From the NCBI RefSeq assembly GCF_012911845.1, contig NZ_JAAXCU010000021.1, positions 1 to 63,942 of the forward strand: a stretch of DNA of 63,942 nucleotides. The letters are read 5' to 3'. This document shows positions 7,531 to 16,130 of this stretch, one piece after another. The notes below the pieces were generated by a model. That model was not told where the DNA came from. It did no database searches and saw only the letters and a program-made list of their open reading frames with translations. This DNA comes from Bacillus sp. RO2 (GTDB lineage Bacteria; Bacillota; Bacilli; Bacillales; Bacillaceae_I). The stretch's first letter is position 1. Every line of letters begins with the position of its first letter. Made by a program: the position numbers and the translations under genes.

Positions 7531-9525
7531 TTAGTTTAAACTTCCACCTGCATTCAGGTAACGGGCATTAAACTCTTGAACAAATTGATTAACTATTGCA
7601 GTATCGTGAATAATTAGCATGTTTTCATCATTTACATCATTTCCGTTGTTGCTCCAGTTGGTGGAACCTACCACTACGGTTGGATCACTTGCTGTATCTG
7701 CATCGATTAACATTGTTTTGCTGTGAAGCTTTCGGTCTTCATTTCCTTGATATACTGGTGCCGGATTAGCCCAACGAGTGTTTGGGTTATCGATACTTGT
7801 TTGACTGGCAGTACGACCTGTCATATCTACACTAGCACTCCACCATTGATTCCAGAAGCTAGCGTCAAATAATCCTTTCACATCGAATCCAGTTAACGTT
7901 CCTTCTAAATCATTGTAAGAACCTTCATATTTATTTTTCAGTTCATCTACAAGTCCTTGGTCACTCCAAGCGAAAATGGTGAAATAAGTGTTGATATCTG
8001 CTTCATTTTTGACTAATTGTCTCATACGGCCGATCGCATCATCTCCAGTAGAAAAATAAACTTCTACTGTTTTCCCTCCGACATTAAACAAGTGTTGTGT
8101 ATTGTCTGTCTTACCTGTTCCAAAATTAGAAACCATAGGATCAGGAGTCAATGTATTGCTTCCCCACATTTCGTTAAACTCTGTTTCATAGGCGTTCGCA
8201 ATCTCAGGGGCATGAAGTTCTACTACGTGCTGTTGATTCCCGCCCAACACACCGTTTGCCATATTCTCTTCCGAACCATATAATCCAGTAACCGTGAAAT
8301 TCCAGCTACCTGTAAATACCCATTTATCATCTACCACCGCAAATTTGTTGTGCATTTGGACACCCGGGGAGTAATAAGTCCCATCTGTCTTTTGTTCAGC
8401 GTCAACAAATAAGTAACCAGTTTGATTGGTGCTTCCAATGGTGTACGTACCATAGGCGAAATCGTTTGGAACAGGAGGTAATCCGTGTTTCTCTCTTAAA
8501 GTTGTATCTTCTACTGCTAACATGGCAGAGTCAGAGAAAACGTGAATATCGTCATTTGTCCCAACGACATTATCTTTTCCTCTAACCATTTCCTCTATAT
8601 ATAATCTCATAGTAGTAAAACGTTCCGCATAATGAGGGTCTGTAGCATCTTTCGCATCCGCAAGCACACGTACATCTACCCCTTGTGCTGCTTTATTGAT
8701 TAACGTATCCACCACTCGCGGTAAATTGATTTCATACGTAGCAAAATCAATACTTGTAGTAGCTTGGTTCAGCCTTTCGATCAAACGGTTTTCCAGATTA
8801 ACGTTGTGGTTAGCCTGATTTCCTGTTGTAGCATAATCAGTAAAGGCACATTTATTGAAGTAAACGTTTATGGCAAATAATTCGTTTGATACATTGTTCA
8901 GGTGCTCAGTTGTATCGCCGCAAATATTACCACCAGTTGTTCCTGTCCCTCCGTTAGATCCACCACTAGTTACTGTCGAGCTATTAGAAGGTGTTCCATA
9001 TCCGCCATCATACACTGTTGTAGCCGTTCCCCAACTTCCAGCAACTGTTCCTGAGCCATTCGGGTCTACTCTTTCCATCGTCGCTTTTGAAGTGTTATCA
9101 CCAGCATACCATGCATTCACAGAGTCTATTAAAACACCATTAGCATCTCGCAACTCTAGTATCTCATTGCTGTTTCCAAGTGAACCGCTGAATATTAAAT
9201 CAGCCGCTACCCCTACTACAGAATTATCATCTGACTTTTCCAACAAAAAGAATCCGTTTGCAGGGATTTGTCCTTCTAAGTTAATAGATGGGGATCCGTC
9301 TTGAGCGTTTAATGACCAACCCGTTAAGTCAATCGGCTCATTTGTGTTGTTATGTAATTCCATCCACTCATCCGTGTAATTATATGTTGTTCCCATCCAA
9401 GCAATTTCGTTCACAACCACGCTATTAGTGGTTGTCGCATACACGTTCTCTTCCTTTTCAAAAACAGGAACAAAAAACGAGAATATGAGGGCAAAAACCA
9501 GTGATAAATTTACAGACCTTTTCAT
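7531..9525 (-). CDS. Secreted lamin-tail domain and phospholipase D-like protein
   Basis: A 664-residue exported protein. A signal peptide covers residues 1-30 (cut near VYA). A lamin-tail domain (LTD) follows at about 35-170, starting VVVNEIAWMG and holding DEWMELHN. A Gly/Ser/Thr linker is at about 180-200. Then come two phospholipase D half-sites: H392, K394, D399 (HNKFAVVDD) and H601, K603, D608 (HSKTMLID). The two HKD motifs should form one active site that cuts a phosphodiester, either DNA or phospholipid, outside the cell. LTD domains are often found on secreted nucleases, which favours DNA. It has its own terminator and stands alone. Confidence 0.88.
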   Translation of the reverse strand: MKRSVNLSLVFALIFSFFVPVFEKEENVYATTTNSVVVNEIAWMGTTYNYTDEWMELHNNTNEPIDLTGWSLNAQDGSPSINLEGQIPANGFFLLEKSDDNSVVGVAADLIFSGSLGNSNEILELRDANGVLIDSVNAWYAGDNTSKATMERVDPNGSGTVAGSWGTATTVYDGGYGTPSNSSTVTSGGSNGGTGTTGGNICGDTTEHLNNVSNELFAINVYFNKCAFTDYATTGNQANHNVNLENRLIERLNQATTSIDFATYEINLPRVVDTLINKAAQGVDVRVLADAKDATDPHYAERFTTMRLYIEEMVRGKDNVVGTNDDIHVFSDSAMLAVEDTTLREKHGLPPVPNDFAYGTYTIGSTNQTGYLFVDAEQKTDGTYYSPGVQMHNKFAVVDDKWVFTGSWNFTVTGLYGSEENMANGVLGGNQQHVVELHAPEIANAYETEFNEMWGSNTLTPDPMVSNFGTGKTDNTQHLFNVGGKTVEVYFSTGDDAIGRMRQLVKNEADINTYFTIFAWSDQGLVDELKNKYEGSYNDLEGTLTGFDVKGLFDASFWNQWWSASVDMTGRTASQTSIDNPNTRWANPAPVYQGNEDRKLHSKTMLIDADTASDPTVVVGSTNWSNNGNDVNDENMLIIHDTAIVNQFVQEFNARYLNAGGSLN

Positions 9526-9652
9526 TCTTCCAACTCCTTATAAAATATTTACTATACTAGTATAAGGCAGTCTTATAGTTTGGTTGTTAACTTATTATAA
9601 TATTTTTGTAAAAATTCTATTATTATGAACACTTTTCATGTACATTTTCCAT

Positions 9653-9692
9653 AAAAAACGGCCTAGGAATAGAATCCTAAGCCATTTTTGTA
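9653..9692 (-). terminator. Terminator after the peroxiredoxin gene
   Basis: GGCTTAGGA pairs with TTCCTAGGCC (one G-U pair) on the minus strand, followed by six T. It lies just past the stop at 9705. Confidence 0.85.
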
Positions 9693-9704
9693 TAATATTT
9701 CTTG

Positions 9705-10349
9705 TTAAATACTTTTTAAAATATCTATTACCTTACCTGGTTCTACACGTTTTGTATAGTCAGAATCCACATCTGCAAATACAATGTTACCTGATTGATC
9801 AATTATGAATGTAGCTGGTTTCGGAAGTTCCCAATCATCATTACCATTATGGTCCGGAACGATTAGGCCTGAACCTTTATATATCTCTACTAAATAATCC
9901 GGCATTTTAAATACTAAATTGAATTGTTCTGCAACTTGGTTGCCTTCATCACTTAGAACCAGAAATTCTAGTTCATTTTTTTCTTTCGTTGACAAGGTAG
10001 CGTCAGGAGTCTGCGGACTGATGGCGATTAAAGTTGCACCAGCGTTTTTGATGGAGTCTATTTCTCGCTGATAGGCTTTTAATTCAAGATTGCAGTATGG
10101 GCACCAGCCGCCGCGATAGAATGTCAGGATCACTGGTCCTTTTTCAAGCTCTTCCTTAATGGACACCATTTTGCCGGTTGCATCAGGAAGGGTAAAATCC
10201 GGTACTCTCTCTCCCTCATTTAGCCCTTGTGCCACTCCGGACTCCTCTAGTTCTTTTGTTGCTTGCGCCATTAAACGTTGCTTTTCCTCAGGAGCCTTTT
10301 GTTTAAATACCTCTTTATAAGCTTTAATTTCTTCGAGCAATGTAGACAT
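9705..10349 (-). CDS. Peroxiredoxin-like protein (AhpC/TSA family)
   Basis: A 214-residue thioredoxin-fold protein that should reduce peroxides. GGWCPYC at residues 80-86 carries C83 and C86, in the place where thioredoxin-like peroxidases hold their reactive Cys. VPDFTLPDATG at about 49-59 is the usual family opening, and PATFIIDQSGNIVFA near 180 the usual close. The first 45 residues form a charged helical lead. A strong AGGAGG site precedes the ATG. It is monocistronic with its own terminator. Confidence 0.88.
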   Translation of the reverse strand: MSTLLEEIKAYKEVFKQKAPEEKQRLMAQATKELEESGVAQGLNEGERVPDFTLPDATGKMVSIKEELEKGPVILTFYRGGWCPYCNLELKAYQREIDSIKNAGATLIAISPQTPDATLSTKEKNELEFLVLSDEGNQVAEQFNLVFKMPDYLVEIYKGSGLIVPDHNGNDDWELPKPATFIIDQSGNIVFADVDSDYTKRVEPGKVIDILKSI

Positions 10350-10488
10350 TCTTATCTTACCTCCTTAAGATCTGTTCAGAATAACCTTAACAAAAAAATG
10401 TTTTCTTTACCTCTAATTTGCTTGAAGGCAGAAAACTCGTTTAAACCTCATAGATTTCCACATTTCATATACTCTCATATGATATAAT

Positions 10489-11199
10489 TCACCTGACTAA
10501 CTTATAGATACCTTTCCTATCACGAAGTTCGCAACCATTTTTCTCAAAAATCTTTATCATGTTGGTATTGTTCACATCGGTGCTGCCGACATAATAAGTG
10601 GCGTGGTATTTTTTGAGTAACTCCATACTGATTTGGTGAATATGCTGTCCAATTCCCTGACCTCTTAAGGCTGGCACTACTCCGAAATAAAATAATCTCC
10701 CTTCATCTTCCGTACCCATTTCAATATGAGGGATACTTATTCCAGCAAAAGCTCCATTTTTTATAAAATAATAACAATGCTCGTGCCATTCAGGTCCCAA
10801 TTCACTCTTTAATGAACGCATAACCTGGGCTATTGGTTGCTTTGTATTCTTGTTAGCACTTCCCGAACGACAAAGCTCATATAGCTCCGCATATTGAAGG
10901 TCATCGATTAATCCTTCTGATAGGGAATGCCAGGTTATTTGGTCGTTCGTTACAGTCAAATCCTCCAGTTTCCTTGTGTACTCCACAATACTTGAGATCT
11001 TGTTGAACTTTTTCTCAAGCAGCCAGCTTTCAAATTGTTCATCCATTAGTAGCGACAAATAACCAATCTCTAGACGTTTCATTTCTTCTAAGATATTTGT
11101 CAATTCCCGTATGTACATGTCAGTGTGTACATCTTCCTTTTTGAATTGATCTACAAGCCAATATTCTTGTTTGTTTTTGATGATATTAAAAATGTTCAA
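10489..11199 (-). CDS. GNAT family N-acetyltransferase, long form
   Basis: A 236-residue protein whose C-terminal half is a GNAT domain: RGQGIGQHIHQ at about 178-188 binds acetyl-CoA, and NNTNMIKIFEKNGCE is at about 212-226. The N-terminal half is acidic and helical and may be a degenerate second GNAT fold, as in tandem GNAT proteins. It starts at TTG with GGGGGATC before it. Substrate unknown. Confidence 0.8.
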   Translation of the reverse strand: MNIFNIIKNKQEYWLVDQFKKEDVHTDMYIRELTNILEEMKRLEIGYLSLLMDEQFESWLLEKKFNKISSIVEYTRKLEDLTVTNDQITWHSLSEGLIDDLQYAELYELCRSGSANKNTKQPIAQVMRSLKSELGPEWHEHCYYFIKNGAFAGISIPHIEMGTEDEGRLFYFGVVPALRGQGIGQHIHQISMELLKKYHATYYVGSTDVNNTNMIKIFEKNGCELRDRKGIYKLVR

Positions 11200-11256
11200 T
11201 TTGATCCCCCAATGCTTAACGGAAGCATCCAGCTTAACTGTGACGCTTTCCGTTTG

Positions 11257-11781
11257 TTAGTTTCGTATAATCCCTAAATAATCCTTCCACGGGCCTACAT
11301 CCTCTTTATATCTTGTTGCGATGACACGGGTTAGCTGGGTAATATGAGTAAGATCATGAACTACCCATGTGGAAATCAATTCTCGCACTTTCACTTCCCC
11401 GAGGGCTGGGTGGATACCTTTTAGCTCCATATGTTTAGTCGGGTCAATAAGTTGTGTTAGTGTTTTTAGGTTTTCTTTCCGAAGCTTTTTAAATTCTTGT
11501 AGATTCTGCTCTACTGTCCCAACCGCATTTGCATGTATATGTGCGAATCTATCAAACTCCGGAAATGGCTTGCTTTCGCCCTCTTGCAAAATAAACCGGA
11601 GACGCGGAATCCAGTTTACTTTTTCCCCTTCAATCAAATGGTCGATGACTTCTTTAGCATTCCAGGTCCCTTCCCCCTCGTTGCAGGTCAACCAGCTTGG
11701 TGAAAGCCCCACTAATAAATGCTCTAGTGTTTTGGGTGTACGTTCGAGTATCTCCATTGCTTCCTTCATATGAAATTTCAT
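11257..11781 (-). CDS. DinB family protein
   Basis: A 174-residue four-helix DinB-fold protein. The likely metal-binding histidines are in VIDHLIEGE (about residue 48) and in [10 protein letters not shown] (about 146 and 150), the usual three-His pattern. In Bacilli such proteins include YfiT-like hydrolases and thiol transferases such as BstA; the exact activity is not shown. GGGAGGTATGTACC precedes the ATG. It is 57 bases upstream of the long GNAT gene on the same strand. Confidence 0.8.
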   Translation of the reverse strand: MKFHMKEAMEILERTPKTLEHLLVGLSPSWLTCNEGEGTWNAKEVIDHLIEGEKVNWIPRLRFILQEGESKPFPEFDRFAHIHANAVGTVEQNLQEFKKLRKENLKTLTQLIDPTKHMELKGIHPALGEVKVRELISTWVVHDLTHITQLTRVIATRYKEDVGPWKDYLGIIRN

Positions 11782-11909
11782 GGTACATACCTCCCTTTGT
11801 TTTTCATATAATCTATTAAGCCAAAAAATATCTTATACATTAATTTTACAACATCTGCTAAAAGAGTGGACAAGGAACTCGATATAATTAAAAAGGGGAG
11901 ATTTATGCT

Positions 11910-12095
11910 ATGAAAAAAGCGATCAGTCTTTTTATATTAGGGGTTTCATTACTAGTTTTACCTCAAATGGCGTACGCCCAGAGTGTATCGGGGGGAACAC
12001 CGCAGCCTAATAAGTTCATTGTCATTGTTTCTACTATTATCATTATCCTTGTCTTCTCTCTGTTTAAATGGTGGAAAGACAGAAAGGCTGCATAG
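11910..12095 (+). CDS. Small exported or membrane-anchored protein
   Basis: A 61-residue protein with a signal peptide (cut after AYA, about residue 23), a short outer part (QSVSGGTPQPNK) and a transmembrane helix (about 36-54) with a KWWKDRKAA tail in the cytoplasm. AAGGGGAG precedes the ATG. No family recognised. The next plus-strand gene starts 71 bases on. Confidence 0.6.
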   Translation: MKKAISLFILGVSLLVLPQMAYAQSVSGGTPQPNKFIVIVSTIIIILVFSLFKWWKDRKAA

Positions 12096-12166
12096 GGAAA
12101 AGTCCAAGCATGCCAAGCCAATTCTCATATCCTATAGGAAAGAATCTTTTATGGGAGTGAATTGGG

Positions 12167-12616
12167 ATGGGAAACGCATGTCTAAATTTCAATATTAGGA
12201 CACAATTTACCTTTACCGTGAGTGATCGGGATTTGAGCCGTATTCTAAATGGACTAGCTGAGGAAAGTGTGAATATTAACGGCTATTTCCAGACGCTTGC
12301 GGGGAAGAAATTCAATTTTGTTAGAATGGTTGTCGGTACCTCGGCTGAAGAGCGCGAACGAGACATTCGCGCGGTTCGAAAAGTAATGAAGCGGGTTGGT
12401 GTTCGTTACAGGGAAAATCAGGTGATTCAACTTCTGGATAGTATTTCTGGAGTGCCTGGGCAGATCAACGCTATCTTCGGCACGCTATGGTGCAAGATGC
12501 AGGTTCGGGCTGTTTACCTCGGCGAGGACAGTACTATTTATTTGGATGTTTCCAATATTGGATACGCCATTCGGTTGCTGTCGGAAGAGAACCCGCCTCG
12601 TTGTCTAGATGTTTAA
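12167..12616 (+). CDS. Protein with ACT-like repeats, function unknown
   Basis: A 149-residue soluble protein. Residues about 12-70 (FTFTVSDRDLSRILNGLAEE) and about 75-140 each look like a beta-alpha-beta-beta-alpha-beta ACT-type unit, including the turn ISGVPGQINAIFG that is typical of ligand-binding ACT domains. No catalytic domain is present, so it may sense a small ligand. GGGAGTG precedes the ATG. It ends only 7 bases from the stop of the convergent GNAT gene at 12624. Confidence 0.5.
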   Translation: MGNACLNFNIRTQFTFTVSDRDLSRILNGLAEESVNINGYFQTLAGKKFNFVRMVVGTSAEERERDIRAVRKVMKRVGVRYRENQVIQLLDSISGVPGQINAIFGTLWCKMQVRAVYLGEDSTIYLDVSNIGYAIRLLSEENPPRCLDV

Positions 12617-12623
12617 AGAATTG

Positions 12624-13157
12624 TTAGAATAGAACACGGTCTTCAATTGGCGTTGTTATATTTTTCTTCCAATCTGTGCGGGTAATACCATAGCCAACGG
12701 AATCAAATAGCATATCGTTCTGAGGCCAGGCACTTCGGTGGTAGGCTTCTTTGACGTACCCGCAGTTGTGGAAGGTCTTTCGCATCGCCAGGTTGTCGTG
12801 GCGGGTGTGACCTTCAATTCGGATAAGGTGCGGGTAGTTGGTGAATGCATATTTGGTAAGCCATTTTACGGCATGGGAGCCACGTTTTTGACCCCTCTCT
12901 TGTTGTTTGAATCTGATGTCGAACAGGCAGGTCGGGTCTTCAAGGTCGAAAAGTCGGAACATGCCAATGACGGTATTGTCTTTGTCTTGAATGAGGAAAG
13001 TTTTGGTGCCTTCATTTGTGTAGTTGCCTTGTTGGATGGAGGCTCTGATGGCTTCCTCTGTTGGATTTTCGGTTCCATGGAAGGGCCATGTTTCTGTTGT
13101 TAGCAGTTGGATAAGTTTGTGTTCGGTTTCTTTTGTGAGTTCTTTGTATGTTTGCAT
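12624..13157 (-). CDS. GNAT acetyltransferase
   Basis: A 177-residue GNAT protein of RimJ/RimL style. The acetyl-CoA loop ERGQKRGSHAVKWL is at about 87-100 and the helix with NLAMRKTFHNCGYVKEAYH at about 122-140. GGAGG lies about 13 bases before the ATG, a little far. It follows another RimL-type gene by 21 bases on the same strand; the two are a tandem pair of different sequence. Confidence 0.8.
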   Translation of the reverse strand: MQTYKELTKETEHKLIQLLTTETWPFHGTENPTEEAIRASIQQGNYTNEGTKTFLIQDKDNTVIGMFRLFDLEDPTCLFDIRFKQQERGQKRGSHAVKWLTKYAFTNYPHLIRIEGHTRHDNLAMRKTFHNCGYVKEAYHRSAWPQNDMLFDSVGYGITRTDWKKNITTPIEDRVLF

Positions 13158-13178
13158 GGTTGGTTAGTTTCCTCCATT

Positions 13179-13772
13179 TTATTTGGATGTAGATGTGGAT
13201 TTCGTTTGTTCCCACTCCTCGCGCAGCATGCCCATACGAATGGAATCGTACAGTTTTCCTTGGTAGGTTCGGACGTTGCGGATGCGGGCTTCTTGTGTAA
13301 AGTTTAGTTTGGTGCCAACTTTGACCATGCGATGGTTGCCGGACCATGTTGTATATCCGACTCTCGGAATTTGCGCTTTTCTTAGGAAAAGGTGGTCGGT
13401 CCATAGTTTGATAGCCTCGGTTCCGTACCCACCGTTCCAATACTCGGGTAGGTAAATGATGATGCCCATTTCAAGCCAATTGGACGGTTCGTGCTCCCAG
13501 TAGTAGGTGACGCTGCCAATGGTTTGGGGCTCTTCTGTATTGGTTTGAATCAGGTAAATGGAGTCTTGTCCTTCGTTTAGTTGTTGGGTCATTTTGGAGA
13601 TGTAGGTTTCCTCGTCGATTATTTCTAGTGGGAAGTAAGGTGCGTCCCACTTTTTATATTCTGGGTTGGGGTCGCCGTACATTAGGTGGTAGAGTAGCGA
13701 CAAATCTGAAATAGTAAGCTTTTTCAGTTGGATTTTGGTTCCTTGGATGGTGGTTGGGGTAGAAATTGTCAT
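13179..13772 (-). CDS. GNAT acetyltransferase, RimJ/RimL type
   Basis: A 197-residue protein of the ribosomal-protein acetyltransferase family. EYWNGGYGTEAIKLW at about 130-144 is the acetyl-CoA loop, and SGNHRMVKVGTKLNFTQEARIR at about 163-184 the closing region. AAAGGAG precedes the ATG. It is the first gene of a pair with 12624-13157. Upstream lies the 21-bp repeat array at 13883-13984. Confidence 0.85.
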   Translation of the reverse strand: MTISTPTTIQGTKIQLKKLTISDLSLLYHLMYGDPNPEYKKWDAPYFPLEIIDEETYISKMTQQLNEGQDSIYLIQTNTEEPQTIGSVTYYWEHEPSNWLEMGIIIYLPEYWNGGYGTEAIKLWTDHLFLRKAQIPRVGYTTWSGNHRMVKVGTKLNFTQEARIRNVRTYQGKLYDSIRMGMLREEWEQTKSTSTSK

Positions 13773-13882
13773 TAGTAAAGGCTCCTTTGCGTTAGGTAAT
13801 TAAGTAATTTACGTTTTTGATAGGGTTTTAGTTTCAATTTTTTGTGTGATTTGGGTTTTATTGTGGTAATATGTGGATTCTT

Positions 13883-13984
13883 GATAAATTGAACTGTTTA
13901 TTCGATTATTTGAGAAGGTTTTTTGACTAATTCGATCACTTTTTTGACTAATTCCCCTCGTTTTTCGACTAATTCCCATTCAAG
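13883..13984 (+). repeat. 21-bp repeat array, family F
   Basis: Five direct repeats with anchors at 13883, 13904, 13925, 13946 and 13967, each 21 bp apart. The last three carry TTTTTGACTAATTC; the first two (GATAAATT, GATTATTT) are decayed. The rest of the 13773-14205 gap is AT-rich, and I see nothing else in it apart from the terminator at 14156-14193. Confidence 0.75.
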
Positions 13985-14155
13985 CATTCAGCGCTGCACA
14001 ATTTCATAGAAATACCACCTCCTAGCAAGAGAATGGCCCACTTATACTAGCATAGCAATTTTTAAACAATCGTTTGTTCAAGAAAAAACTAATCTCTTGC
14101 GCCCCAACGGTTTCAATCAAAAATTACAAATTAACTTTTGAAATTGCTATATTAC

Positions 14156-14193
14156 AAAAAACAGACCACCATCCCTAAAGATAGAAGCCTGTT
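14156..14193 (-). terminator. Terminator after yeeN
   Basis: AACAGGC pairs with GTCTGTT (one G-U pair) on the minus strand around a long loop, then a T-run follows. It lies just past the stop at 14206. Confidence 0.6.
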
Positions 14194-14205
14194 CACGATT
14201 TCAAA

Positions 14206-14925
14206 TTATTCACCTAAATCTACATTATGATACACACGTTGCACATCGTCGCAGTCTTCTAATGCATCGATCAGTTTTTCGAACTGCTCTTGCGCATCTT
14301 CTGGAAGCTCCACTTCATTTTGCGCTAGCATAGTCAATTCAGCTACGGAGAATTCCTCCACTCCCGCACCCTTCAACGCTGTTTGCACGGCATGGAATTG
14401 ATCTGGCTCTGCATAGACAATCACGGTTTCCTCTTCTTCCATGATGTCGCGTACGTCTAGGTCTGCTTCCATCAATACTTCCAGTACTTCGTCGGACGTT
14501 TTTCCTTCGAATGCGAAAACTGCTGTTGCGTCGAACATGTAAGCAACAGATCCACTTACACCCATGTTTCCGCCATTTTTTCCGAATGCTGCACGCACTT
14601 CGGATGCTGTACGGTTTACGTTGTTTGTCAGCGTGTCCACAATTACCATCGATCCATTCGGTCCGAAGCCTTCGTATCGAAGCTCGTTATAGCTTTCTTC
14701 CCCGCCGCCTTTTGCTTTGTCGATTGCGCGGTCGATGATGTTACGTGGTACGTTGTATGTTTTTGCACGCTCAAGCACGAATTTTAACGCCATGTTGGAT
14801 TCTGGATCTGGCTCGCCTTGCTTTGCTGCTACATAAATTTCAAGGGCAAATTTAGAATAGACTCTACTCGTATTCTGATCCTTTGCCGCCTTTTTTTCTT
14901 TAATGTTGTTCCATTTACGACCCAT
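14206..14925 (-). CDS. yeeN: YebC/PmpR family regulator, YeeN type
   Basis: A 239-residue protein of the YebC family. It opens with [16 protein letters not shown], as in YeeN of Bacillus subtilis, and has the typical [14 protein letters not shown] at about 86-99 and the acidic C-terminal domain. YebC-type proteins bind DNA or act at stalled ribosomes (recent work on YebC and YeeI/YrbC); the exact role of the YeeN branch is not settled. It stands alone with its own terminator. Confidence 0.92.
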   Translation of the reverse strand: MGRKWNNIKEKKAAKDQNTSRVYSKFALEIYVAAKQGEPDPESNMALKFVLERAKTYNVPRNIIDRAIDKAKGGGEESYNELRYEGFGPNGSMVIVDTLTNNVNRTASEVRAAFGKNGGNMGVSGSVAYMFDATAVFAFEGKTSDEVLEVLMEADLDVRDIMEEEETVIVYAEPDQFHAVQTALKGAGVEEFSVAELTMLAQNEVELPEDAQEQFEKLIDALEDCDDVQRVYHNVDLGE

Positions 14926-14977
14926 ATATATTCACTCTCTTTCAGAAATTAAAAGATATAACTAGTTCTATTATACA

Positions 14978-15862
14978 TCAACTTCCCAGAGGGTTTCGAG
15001 TGATTTCCTTATACATCTCGAGAAACCTGGTTGCTACCTTCGATAAATAGTATTTTTTCATCCAGGCAACTCCATATTGGGAGGACAGATCCTCATCCTC
15101 CACCAGATACGAGTAGATTTTCGCACCAGAAAAAATGTGCATCGCACTTTCTGGAATCAAGGTTGCTCCAAAGCCTTGTTGGACGAGACGAGAGAGTAGG
15201 GTTAAATCCGAACTTGCACACACAATATTTGGTTCGTAGCCTCTTTGTCCAAAAGACTGAAGCGTATAATCATACAACCCTTGCCCCTTGGTGCTTGGCA
15301 GAACCAGCGATTGGCCAGCAATCTTCTCTAATGTTAATGATCCACTCCAAGCTTCTCGGCTGACAAAATAGAACGGTTCCCTCTTTAGCATAAAATGGGC
15401 AAATTCATCTGATTGAACGGGAAAACGAATGACCGCCAAGTCTATGGCTCGCTCACGTAGGAGCTCAAATAGATGACCCGACTCATTTTGATGGATTTCA
15501 TAGGTTACCATAGGATACTTTTCTTTAAATGCGAATAACAATTTGGATAGCGACATTTCTGAAAGAGTGTTCACCCCTATTTTCAAAGAGCCTTTTAACC
15601 CCACTCCTACTTCCTTCACTTCCTCCATGCCCTCTTCCATCAATTTGGTAATTTGTACAGCATGGTGATAGAGCTTTTCTCCCGCTTCCGTCAGCCGGAG
15701 CTTCTTTCCTTCACGGTGAACTAATCCTACTCCCACTTCCTCCTCCATCAACTTTAATTGTTGACTCAATGGTGGCTGGGACATATGTAATTTCCGAGCA
15801 GCTTGTGAAATGTTTTTCTCTTCCGCAATGACGGTGAAATAGCGCAATTGCCGAATATCCAT
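14978..15862 (-). CDS. LysR-type transcriptional regulator
   Basis: A 294-residue regulator with an N-terminal winged helix-turn-helix (about 1-60; NISQAARKLHMSQPPLSQQL is the helix-turn-helix) and a C-terminal periplasmic-binding-like effector domain (about 90-290). I prefer the ATG at 15862, which gives the standard MDIRQLRYF opening and has AGGAG before it; a reading to 15922 adds 20 atypical residues. The gene is divergent from the small membrane gene and NCS2 permease at 15972-17431. LysR proteins often control a divergent neighbour, so a nucleobase-linked effector is possible. Confidence 0.88.
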   Translation of the reverse strand: MDIRQLRYFTVIAEEKNISQAARKLHMSQPPLSQQLKLMEEEVGVGLVHREGKKLRLTEAGEKLYHHAVQITKLMEEGMEEVKEVGVGLKGSLKIGVNTLSEMSLSKLLFAFKEKYPMVTYEIHQNESGHLFELLRERAIDLAVIRFPVQSDEFAHFMLKREPFYFVSREAWSGSLTLEKIAGQSLVLPSTKGQGLYDYTLQSFGQRGYEPNIVCASSDLTLLSRLVQQGFGATLIPESAMHIFSGAKIYSYLVEDEDLSSQYGVAWMKKYYLSKVATRFLEMYKEITRNPLGS

Positions 15863-15971
15863 CCAGATTTCATCTCCTATATGTTTTTCATATGATTCCA
15901 CAACAAAACAAATATCATCCATATGGTTTTACATATGATACCATATATTTGGAGAGAGGCAGGAGAATAGA

Positions 15972-16130
15972 ATGAGAGCGATTCTAATTCTTATTATACT
16001 TAACTTAATAGTGATAATTGCTTTACTTATAGATGCAAAATCAACATCTGAAGGAACTAGGGTCCATGTGAATCAACATTTTTATGCACACACTGAACAA
16101 CAAATGCAACTAAGAAAGGAACTTCTATGA
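15972..16130 (+). CDS. Small membrane protein coupled to the NCS2 permease
   Basis: A 52-residue protein with one N-terminal hydrophobic helix (about 3-20, ILILIILNLIVIIALL) and a polar tail. AGGAG lies 6 bases before the ATG. Its TGA overlaps the ATG of the permease in an ATGA, which implies coupled translation. It may be an accessory subunit or only a leader peptide that sets permease levels. No family recognised. Confidence 0.65.
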   Translation: MRAILILIILNLIVIIALLIDAKSTSEGTRVHVNQHFYAHTEQQMQLRKELL

